From Rhodoferax sp. GW822-FHT02A01 (GTDB lineage: Bacteria > Pseudomonadota > Gammaproteobacteria > Burkholderiales > Burkholderiaceae_C): a stretch of DNA of 64,000 nt. Below, piece after piece: positions 1-6,250 of the stretch; the stretch's first letter is position 1; each line of letters opens with the position of its first letter. Position numbers and translations under genes: made by a program. Under the pieces are notes generated by a model that saw only the letters and a list, made by a program, of their open reading frames with translations, searched no databases and was not told the DNA's origin. The stretch covers positions 5,270,001 through 5,334,000 of the forward strand of contig NZ_CP152376.1 in assembly GCF_038784515.1 (NCBI RefSeq). Reading direction: 5' to 3'.

Positions 1-42
1 TTGGGCCTTCTTTTTTGCTGCACTTTTTCAAAGGACTTTGAC

Positions 43-147
43 ATGCCCAATTTTTCTCCCCCGGTTGAGCTCCTCTTTTGCTTTCTCCTGATATTCGTGG
101 CAGGGATGGCAACTGTTCTGCTTCTGCCATTTCTCACCTCGGTGTAG
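43..147 (+). CDS. small single-span membrane peptide, 34 aa
   Basis: ATG at 43 opens 34 codons ending with TAG at 145-147. AAAGGA at 30-35 lies 7 nt before the start and fits a ribosome binding site. Residues from about 9 to 31 form one nearly uninterrupted hydrophobic run with Glu9 as the only charged residue, so a single membrane helix is likely. The stop codon overlaps the AGGAA ribosome site of the next gene, which suggests coupled translation. I recognise no family, and coding status is inferred from start, ribosome site and composition only. Confidence 0.5.
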   Translation: MPNFSPPVELLFCFLLIFVAGMATVLLLPFLTSV

Positions 148-157
148 GAACAGTTGT

Positions 158-490
158 ATGCATCCACCCTGCCCCTACTGCTATTCCAATCGCGTACTGA
201 CCCGTGACCTTGCGCAAAAGACGGGCAGCGTCATTGGAGCCGTCGCAGGTGCTGCCAGCGGCATTGCCAGTGTCCTGCGCGGCGCAGAAATCGGTGGTGT
301 CCTGGGTCTTGCTGCGGGTCCCGGCGGAGCATTGCTGGGCACCATTGCAGGAGCCATCCTTGGTGGCCTGATCGGGGGCACCACCGGCTGCAACGTCGGT
401 GCATCCCTTGGACAGGCCATCGATACCACGGTGCTGTACAACTACCGCTGTCTGGATTGCGGCTCGCACTTCAAGGCAAACGCGGATTGA
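158..490 (+). CDS. zinc-ribbon / glycine-zipper membrane protein, 110 aa
   Basis: The protein opens with a CPYC knuckle (Cys5, Cys8) and closes with CLDC (Cys98, Cys101), which together could form a four-cysteine zinc ribbon. Between them, residues 22-88 are rich in Gly and Ala with GxxxG-type spacing, typical of glycine-zipper membrane segments. The knuckles would meet only if the hydrophobic part forms a hairpin. AGGAA at 146-150 sits 7 nt before the ATG and fixes the start. It lies between a tiny membrane peptide and DUF932, in a cluster of genes typical of integrative elements. No function is known to me; membrane insertion and metal binding are inferences. Confidence 0.6.
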   Translation: MHPPCPYCYSNRVLTRDLAQKTGSVIGAVAGAASGIASVLRGAEIGGVLGLAAGPGGALLGTIAGAILGGLIGGTTGCNVGASLGQAIDTTVLYNYRCLDCGSHFKANAD

Positions 491-611
491 ACCTCGCGCA
501 GTCCTTCTGTTTTTCCTGTCTTTCTTATTCGTCTCTTTAACCCTTGACCTCGGCCCTTCTTTCCCCCATTCGGGCGGGCGTTGTCACACCCCCTTCAAAG
601 GAACTTTCATC

Positions 612-1580
612 ATGGCACATCTCGTCAACACCGTGGCCTTTTGCGGCGCTACACCCTGGCATGGGATTGGCAATGCGCTCCCTCCCAAACAGCCTCTGTC
701 TGCATGGGCCGAGGCAGCAGGTATGAACTGGAACATCTGCTCCAGCCCTGTGCGCTACATGACTGAACAGGCGGGTAGTCTGGGCAGCATCATGTCGTTC
801 GATGCCCAAAAAGTCCTCTACCGCAGCGATACCAAAGCCCCCCTGTCGGTTGTCTCTGACCGCTACGAAATCGTGCAGCCCCGTGACATCCTGGAGTTCT
901 ACCGGGACTTGTCCGAAGTTTCCGGTTTTTCTCTGGAGACCGCCGGGGTTCTCAAGGAAGGCCGCAAGTTCTGGGCCCTGGCCAAAACCGGCAAATCCGC
1001 CGCCCTCAAGGGAGGCGATGTGGTCAACGGCTATTTGCTTCTGGCCACATCCTGCGATGGCACCCTGGCAACCACGGCCACCCCCACCACGATCCGGGTG
1101 GTGTGCAACAACACACTGACCATCGCCCTGAATGGTGCAACAGGTGCCATCAAGGTACCACACAGCACCAAGTTTGATGCGCAGGCAGTCAAGAAGCAAT
1201 TGGGTGTTGCGGTTTCACAGTGGGATGTTTTTCTGTACGCCATGAAGACGCTCTCCGAGCGCAAGGTCAAGACCCATGAGTCCATGAACTACTTCTTGAA
1301 GGTACTGTGCCAGACAGACGGACTTTCGGACCCTGCTCTGGGCCTCTCCAATGAACGTGCCCTGAAGCGCGTGCAGGCGCTCTACGAAGGACAGGGTAAA
1401 GGCTCGGAACTGTCGTCCGCAAACGGCACTGCCTGGGGCCTGCTCAACGCGGTGACTGAGTTTGTGGACCACCAGAAACAGGCCCGTTCCCGCGAATCAC
1501 GCCTGGATAGTTCGTGGTTCGGCCAGGGTGCTGCTCTCAAGCAGCGCGCCCTGGATCAAGCCCTGCAACTGGTGGCATGA
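612..1580 (+). CDS. DUF932 domain protein (phage/plasmid-like), 322 aa
   Basis: The open frame extends upstream, but the ATG at 612 is chosen because AAAGGAA (about 598-604) precedes it and similarity to the family begins there. DUF932 (TIGR03299, phage/plasmid-like protein) proteins are common in integrative conjugative elements, plasmids and phages. They often sit beside recombination genes; their biochemical role is not settled. Visible family traits are an N-terminal TPWHGIGN stretch, a central RVVCNNTL segment and a basic C-terminal half, at a normal length of about 320 residues. It is followed after 105 nt by a YqaJ exonuclease gene, which supports a DNA-maintenance or recombination context. 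Confidence 0.85.
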   Translation: MAHLVNTVAFCGATPWHGIGNALPPKQPLSAWAEAAGMNWNICSSPVRYMTEQAGSLGSIMSFDAQKVLYRSDTKAPLSVVSDRYEIVQPRDILEFYRDLSEVSGFSLETAGVLKEGRKFWALAKTGKSAALKGGDVVNGYLLLATSCDGTLATTATPTTIRVVCNNTLTIALNGATGAIKVPHSTKFDAQAVKKQLGVAVSQWDVFLYAMKTLSERKVKTHESMNYFLKVLCQTDGLSDPALGLSNERALKRVQALYEGQGKGSELSSANGTAWGLLNAVTEFVDHQKQARSRESRLDSSWFGQGAALKQRALDQALQLVA

Positions 1581-1636
1581 GGGCAGCGACCTACCCAATC
1601 ACCATTACCCCCCTCCCCCGCAACCCTGCGTCATAA

Positions 1637-1674
1637 GCCCCGCCCAGTCTTCGGACTGCGCGGGGCATTTTGTT
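1637..1674 (+). terminator. UUCG-capped stem-loop between DUF932 and yqaJ genes
   Basis: A 13-position stem with one C-C mismatch (1637-1649 with 1654-1666) is closed by a TTCG tetraloop and followed by ATTTTGTT. This has the form of an intrinsic terminator or attenuator. It ends about 20 nt before the ATG of the exonuclease gene, so it may regulate read-through rather than end the operon. A second GC-rich hairpin occupies the same relative place before the next gene. Confidence 0.65.
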
Positions 1675-1685
1675 GGAAACTCACC

Positions 1686-2714
1686 ATGAAACACCCCATG
1701 AAAGCCCCTCCACCGGGGGCATCCCGATCTGCGGCCTCTCGACCCGCTGCTTCCCGACCGGCCCTCAAACTGGTCAGGACCCACGACATGCAACGCGACG
1801 AATGGCTCTCTGTTCGCAAAGGTGGCATTGGCAGCTCCGATGCCGCAGCAGCCGTTGGCCTCAATCCGTACCAGTCCCCACTTGAGCTGTGGATGATCAA
1901 GACGGGGCGGGATGCCGATCTGCCTAAACCAGACCCCACTGACGACACCAGTGCAGTGTTTTTTGGGAACCTCTTGGAACCCATTGTTTCATCACTCTAT
2001 GTCAAGCGCACCGGCAACCGGGTGCGCAGGGTCAATGCCGTATTGCAGCATCCCGAAGAACCCTGGATGCTGGCCAACATTGACCGGGAGGTCCTTGGCG
2101 ATCCCAGTGTAAATATCCTTGAGTGCAAGACTACAGGAATCAATGGTGCCAAGCTCTGGAATGACGGTGTCCCCGAGTACATCCAACTGCAGGTAATGCA
2201 CCAACTCTCTGTCACCGGCAAGCAAGCCGCCGATGTAGCCGTGCTGATCTGTGGTCAGGAATTGCAGATTCACCGCATTGAGCGCGATGAGGCCATGATC
2301 CAGCAGTTGATCGAACTGGAGCGACAGTTCTGGCGCTGTGTGCAAACCGATGAACCACCACCCGCCGATGGGTCTGAATCGGCAGATGTGGCGCTGCGTT
2401 GCCTGTATCCCCAGGACTCCGGTCAGACGCTGGACTTCACCCATGACATGGTGATGTCCGCCACCTTCTCCGACCTGCTGGCCATACGGGCGCACCTGCA
2501 AACCTGTGTAGAGCTGGAAGCCCAACTCAAGCAGCGCATTCAAGAGCGCATGGGAGACGCTTCCAGGGCCGTGTTTGATGGGGGTTCTGTTTCATGGAAG
2601 CGCAGCAAGGATGGCTCCATGCTGGATACCGAGGCGCTGCTCAAAGACCATCCCGAGCTGCTGCAGCGCTACAGCCTGGCCAAGTCCGGTTCACGGCGGT
2701 TTCTGGTGCAGTGA
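1686..2714 (+). CDS. YqaJ-like viral recombinase / lambda-type exonuclease, 342 aa
   Basis: This is a predicted PD-(D/E)XK nuclease of the YqaJ / lambda exonuclease group, which resects double-stranded ends for single-strand annealing recombination. Visible motifs are GIGSSD at 47-52, Asp133 in NIDRE, and ECK at 146-148, followed by the glutamine-containing YIQLQVMHQL helix. Together they match the family's catalytic order. Residues 1-35 are Pro/Ala/Ser-rich and probably disordered, so a later start is possible, although the ATG at 1686 is preceded by GGAAA. No annealing protein of the Bet/RecT type is recognisable here, but DUF932 upstream is a frequent neighbour. Confidence 0.88.
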   Translation: MKHPMKAPPPGASRSAASRPAASRPALKLVRTHDMQRDEWLSVRKGGIGSSDAAAAVGLNPYQSPLELWMIKTGRDADLPKPDPTDDTSAVFFGNLLEPIVSSLYVKRTGNRVRRVNAVLQHPEEPWMLANIDREVLGDPSVNILECKTTGINGAKLWNDGVPEYIQLQVMHQLSVTGKQAADVAVLICGQELQIHRIERDEAMIQQLIELERQFWRCVQTDEPPPADGSESADVALRCLYPQDSGQTLDFTHDMVMSATFSDLLAIRAHLQTCVELEAQLKQRIQERMGDASRAVFDGGSVSWKRSKDGSMLDTEALLKDHPELLQRYSLAKSGSRRFLVQ

Positions 2715-2823
2715 AGGGAACAGCGTGCTGGCGCTACCACCGCTATGGCCGATATGGCCATTACCACCGGCGTAGTGCTTCTTTCCTGACACCACCCAAG
2801 CCCCCCGTTGCCGGGGTTGTTGT

Positions 2824-2864
2824 GCCCGCCCCGGCAATGTCATTGGGGGCGGGCATGTGCTTTT
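2824..2864 (+). terminator. GC-rich stem-loop before the cysteine-rich gene
   Basis: GCCCGCCCC (2824-2832) pairs perfectly with GGGGCGGGC (2846-2854) across a 13-nt loop. It is followed by ATGTGCTTTT and then by the AAGGA ribosome site at 2871-2875 of the next gene. Like the hairpin at 1637, it could terminate most transcripts or act as an attenuator between successive genes of the element. Confidence 0.6.
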
Positions 2865-2881
2865 GATACCAAGGATTTACC

Positions 2882-3817
2882 ATGATCAAGGGATTTGCCA
2901 TTACCCCGCCCGTGCTGGGGCGCATCTCCATCGGCAAGGTTGTTGAGCGCGAGGGCAAGCGATTGCCCGAGAAGGACGACCAGTTCACGATCTCGACTCA
3001 GGTGCAGATCCGGGGCGGCATCTGGCTGCAGCACCCGATGGATGAAACTTTGCGCAAGGCCCAGGGCGACAAGATTCGGTCCATTCCCGTGCGGGTGATG
3101 TTCGATGACCCGGACCTCAACTTCCGGGCAGCGTACACCGCGTTTGACCGAAGAACTGGCAGGCAGGTGTGCAGCGGTGACGGGCAGACCTGCCAGCGCC
3201 TGACACCCCAAGGATTGGAGACGCTGCCTTGCCCGACTCCGCAGGTGTGTACGTTTGGTGCCAACGGGGCCTGCAAACCCTATGGACGCCTGAACGTGAC
3301 CCTGGGGGATGACGATGCAACGGGCAGCTTTGTGTTTCGCACCACGGGCTACAACTCCATACGGACTATCTCGGCTCGTTTGAGGTACCTCAGTGCTTTG
3401 TCCGGTGGGAAGCTCTCCTGCCTGCCGCTGGAATTGCGACTGAGGGGCAAATCAACAGTTTCCAGTTTCGGTGCCCCCATCTACTACGTGGATGTCACGC
3501 TGCGCTCTGGCCTTACAACCGAGGAGGCTCTGAACCAGGCCGCCTCCTTGCATGCGCAGCGCCAGTCTGCCGGGTTTGACCAGGCAGCGCTGGACGATGC
3601 AGCACGGCGAGGGTTTGCCAACGGGTTCTTCACGGACACGGATGAGGACGCGACCGCCGTTCTAGAGGAGTTTTACCCGGCACCGGACGGTCAGCAGACC
3701 ACAGCCCCCAGAACACCCAAAACACACCGGACGCTCAAGGAGAAGCTCAATGCAAAGGCCGTAGGGTTGAATGGTGGGGCTGGCAATGGTCCTTTGGCAT
3801 CTGGAGGGCCCTCATGA
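2882..3817 (+). CDS. cysteine-rich protein, possible recombination directionality factor-like, 311 aa
   Basis: Databases often label this type hydrolase or metal-binding protein, and it regularly follows DUF932 and YqaJ genes in proteobacterial integrative elements. A central cluster of five cysteines (97, 104, 117, 123, 131) could bind a metal. It is followed by a VFRTTGYNSIRT segment that I associate with Gp3-like recombination directionality factors of serine-integrase phages; that link is from memory and tentative. The C-terminal 80 residues are low in order and rich in Asp/Ala and basic residues. The start is fixed by AAGGA at 2871-2875. No integrase lies in the window to test the directionality-factor idea. 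Confidence 0.6.
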   Translation: MIKGFAITPPVLGRISIGKVVEREGKRLPEKDDQFTISTQVQIRGGIWLQHPMDETLRKAQGDKIRSIPVRVMFDDPDLNFRAAYTAFDRRTGRQVCSGDGQTCQRLTPQGLETLPCPTPQVCTFGANGACKPYGRLNVTLGDDDATGSFVFRTTGYNSIRTISARLRYLSALSGGKLSCLPLELRLRGKSTVSSFGAPIYYVDVTLRSGLTTEEALNQAASLHAQRQSAGFDQAALDDAARRGFANGFFTDTDEDATAVLEEFYPAPDGQQTTAPRTPKTHRTLKEKLNAKAVGLNGGAGNGPLASGGPS

Positions 3818-3860
3818 TGATGCGCTACCCCTCTGAAGCACAGACCGGCAAGGAGGATGT

Positions 3861-4493
3861 ATGACCCAGTTGCTGCACATCTTTGCAAAAGGACTGCGTT
3901 TTGATACGCAGGTGCAGTACACCGTGTCGGGTGCCTCTGGACGCCGTTACCGCAATCTGCCACTGGGTAATCCGGACTCTGTGCAAGCTGCTGACAGTGG
4001 GCCGTTCTGTCTGGCGCAGTGTGTGGCGGTGCTGGGCCAGCTTCCCTTTAACGAAGCCGCTGCGCATCTATCTCGTCGTGGTTTCACGCAAGATGGTCGC
4101 TGGATGGACGGTGCCCAGATTCATCTGGGTGAGGCGTCCATTCGCATGCGATTGGTGGAATCGGGGCTGCCAGCTGCCATTGGCAGTGCTGCGGGCGCAG
4201 CGGTGCAACATGGGCATATGTGCATGGTGCAGTTTTGCAGCGCAAAATCCAGCGTGTGGGTAACGGTCACGGGTGTGGAGATGGATTCCACTACGGGCCA
4301 CATCCGCACCCTGCTCTTGCTGGACCCCACAGCCTGTGAACCCTGGGGAACCTGCCATAACACCCGACTGGAACTGCTGGGGAAGGCGGGCCGTGCGGTG
4401 CCTGCATCTGCAGGATACGGGCTGCATTACCGGCACCTGGACGGCAAGGCCTCTGCGGTGCGCCTGCAAGGCTTGCTCGTTCTGAGCCTGTGA
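3861..4493 (+). CDS. C39 peptidase-like protein, probably inactive, 210 aa
   Basis: AGGAGG at 3851-3856 gives a strong ribosome site for the ATG at 3861. The layout recalls C39-type papain-like folds: a cysteine at the head of a hydrophobic helix (Cys50 or Cys54), then a beta hairpin VWVTVTGVE (about 132-140), then a DP pair at 155-156. Active C39-like enzymes have histidine at the start of that hairpin; here there is Val-Trp instead, so catalysis is doubtful. This assignment is inference from pattern only. The gene ends one base before the end of the convergent XRE regulator gene, and it closes the run that starts with DUF932. Confidence 0.45.
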   Translation: MTQLLHIFAKGLRFDTQVQYTVSGASGRRYRNLPLGNPDSVQAADSGPFCLAQCVAVLGQLPFNEAAAHLSRRGFTQDGRWMDGAQIHLGEASIRMRLVESGLPAAIGSAAGAAVQHGHMCMVQFCSAKSSVWVTVTGVEMDSTTGHIRTLLLLDPTACEPWGTCHNTRLELLGKAGRAVPASAGYGLHYRHLDGKASAVRLQGLLVLSL

Positions 4494-4494
4494 T

Positions 4495-4836
4495 TCAGCG
4501 CCGGGTGATAGCGTGCACCCGGACTGTGCGCGGTGAACGGGTGCGGGTGACATCCAGGCCGCGCCGCTGGGGCAGGTCCGGGTCCATGAGTTCGTGCGCG
4601 GGCACGCCAATGGCCTTGCAGAGCAACTCAATGTTATCTATCGAGATATTGCGCTGCCCACGCTCCAGTGTTCCCACAAAGGCACGGTCCAGCCCCGCTT
4701 CATCGGCCATGGCTTCCTGAGACATACCGGCGTGCACCCGCACCAGCCGGATATTTCGGGCAAAGACCTGGCGCAACGACAGCTTGGCTGAGGGGTCGGG
4801 ACGGGGTACCGCTTTGGACATCCCCCTGATCGTCAT
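4495..4836 (-). CDS. XRE-family helix-turn-helix regulator
   Basis: About 113 residues with a clear Cro/CI-type helix-turn-helix from roughly residue 23 to 78, including GMSQEAMADEAGLDR, TLERGQRNIS and LLCKAIGVP. The N-terminal and C-terminal arms are basic. The likely start is ATG at 4836 or ATG at 4821; AGGGGG directly abuts the latter, so the ribosome site does not decide it. It is convergent with the C39-like gene (one intervening base) and divergent from the membrane protein gene at 5034. It probably controls genes of the element, but its operator is not visible to me. Confidence 0.8.
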   Translation of the reverse strand: MTIRGMSKAVPRPDPSAKLSLRQVFARNIRLVRVHAGMSQEAMADEAGLDRAFVGTLERGQRNISIDNIELLCKAIGVPAHELMDPDLPQRRGLDVTRTRSPRTVRVHAITRR

Positions 4837-5033
4837 CAAAAGAGGTGTTTGATACCACGGTGTTTGAAACCCTTTATGATCTCCGAATGCAAGCTTTTGG
4901 GAGGGAGCCTGTCATCACCTGGCCTGCATTGGGACAACGGTATGCATCCCGTGGCCTTCCCCCCCGAAACGCTCAGCAGCGCATTCGCTTTAACCAACCA
5001 ACTCAACTTTTTTACTTTGAAGGACTATTCGAA

Positions 5034-5723
5034 ATGGAAGATATAGACGTATCACAACAACAAGACCTGAACCCAAAGGCCACGGTGGTTCTTTGGGGCA
5101 TTGCCGCCATGGCGTTTGCGGCGCTGGCCGCCTATGCGATGTTTGTGAATCCGAAGTACAACTTTGGATTTTTTTCGGCGGTGCTTTGCTTCATCGTCAC
5201 CACCATTGGTGGCACTATTGGAGCGCTTATTGGCAACGCACTATGCAACTTTGCGAGACCTACCGCAGTCTGGACGACAGGTGGATTCTTCAGCTTGCTG
5301 TGGATCAAGATTTTTTGGCGCATTGGCCCGCAGGTCATTGGCCTGATCGTCGTGGGGGCTGCATGCGGCGGAATGTTGATTCCATACCTGAAAAACCCCG
5401 TCCCCTACCCAAACGCGCAGAGAACAGATGCACCGGCTAACTTCAATCCGAGCATTTCCGACCAGGCTCCTGCCAACGTCAGTGGAAGCGGTGCACAGGC
5501 AGCAAGCCAGCCTGCACCACTCCCAACGCCAGCACCAACGGGTAAGCTGTCTGCTGCTGCCGAAAAAGCGATTTCCGAAGGGTTCGTTGAAATCAAAGAT
5601 CCAAAAGTGGAGGCATGTACCGATGCCAGAATTGAAGCGATCAGAAAAGAGCGGGGGGAAGATGCCCTCATTGATTTCGGCACCTACAACGAAGCGGCTG
5701 TGAAGTGTGGATTCAATCTGTAA
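5034..5723 (+). CDS. multi-span membrane protein with conserved C-terminal segment, 229 aa
   Basis: The frame is open from 4845, but ATG at 5034 has AGGA at 5021-5024 and the membrane segments begin soon after, so this start is preferred. Hydrophobic segments lie at about residues 17-38, 43-66, 81-95 and 99-118. A Pro/Ala/Ser-rich linker (about 125-165) leads to a charged C-terminal tail with two cysteines. The four-span core followed by a soluble tail recalls hypothetical membrane proteins of integrative elements, but I recognise no family. It stands alone between the XRE gene and a 527-base gap. Confidence 0.6.
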   Translation: MEDIDVSQQQDLNPKATVVLWGIAAMAFAALAAYAMFVNPKYNFGFFSAVLCFIVTTIGGTIGALIGNALCNFARPTAVWTTGGFFSLLWIKIFWRIGPQVIGLIVVGAACGGMLIPYLKNPVPYPNAQRTDAPANFNPSISDQAPANVSGSGAQAASQPAPLPTPAPTGKLSAAAEKAISEGFVEIKDPKVEACTDARIEAIRKERGEDALIDFGTYNEAAVKCGFNL

Positions 5724-5818
5724 GCTCAATTAATTAGGTGCCGGGCATGCCACTGTTACCTTTTTGTGGCCACGCCAAGCTATCAAATGAAAGGGCATGC
5801 TACTGTGCCGCCTTTGAA

Positions 5819-5867
5819 TGTTGCTGGTGAATGGGTGCAATAAAGCCCCCGTTCACTGGCAGCAACA
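5819..5867. repeat. imperfect inverted repeat / hairpin
   Basis: TGTTGCTG (5819-5826) pairs with CAGCAACA (5860-5867). The stem continues as GTGAATGGG against CCCGTTCAC with one wobble pair and a TGG bulge on the 3' arm. The loop is about a dozen bases. No U-run follows directly, so it is not a classical terminator. It could be an RNA structure, the end of a decayed mobile element or a protein-binding dyad. Confidence 0.45.
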
Positions 5868-6200
5868 AACAGTAGACACTTATTTTTTGGGTTCAAGACA
5901 GATTCGTTCCAAGGTATCTGACCAAAAGTCGCAGGTAACGTCCGGAACGGGCCGTTTGAGGGCGTCATGCATTAGCACCCTATTCACACAACCAACCCAA
6001 AACGGAAGTCCACATCACTGAACTTACTGCCCTAAAGCTAACACTGGTGAACAACAAGCAAGGAACACCACAGATTGCCGCGCTTATGCACTGAGTCGTG
6101 CGCCTAGGAAGCAGGCTTTGACAAGTGACTGAAAATTGGCCGGAATGATCGCAACTGACCAGTAACGAAGCACCGCAAGCCAGGCAAATGCATCACTTCC

Positions 6201-6229
6201 TTGACAGTTGCAACATTTCGTTACACATT
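6201..6229 (+). promoter_or_regulatory. sigma-70-type promoter of the subtilase gene
   Basis: A perfect TTGACA box at 6201-6206 is followed after 17 bases by CACATT (6224-6229). It lies 22 bases before the protease ATG at 6251, and the AGGGGGGA ribosome site lies in between. The -10 match is moderate. Confidence 0.5.
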
Positions 6230-6250
6230 ACGCAGAAAAAAGGGGGGAAG

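Larger units (their letters stand above)
5724..6250. other. 527-base non-coding gap with hairpin and promoter
   Basis: No credible gene is seen here. The gap holds two near-identical direct repeats GGGCATGCYACTGT (from 5743 and 5791), a bulged hairpin at 5819-5867 and the promoter of the protease gene at 6201-6229. The rest shows no recognisable feature. Its left end probably marks the junction between the conjugative-element-like genes and the secreted-protease unit. Confidence 0.5.

Noticed and set aside
3814..3864. 16-codon mini-gene overlapping the C39-like start
   Set aside because: Starts with three ATG codons and ends in ATGA coupling, but is too short and contains the next gene's ribosome site; coupling alone is weak support.
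5818..6021. 67-codon plus-strand frame in the gap before the protease
   Set aside because: Covers the hairpin, has no ribosome site and no similarity.
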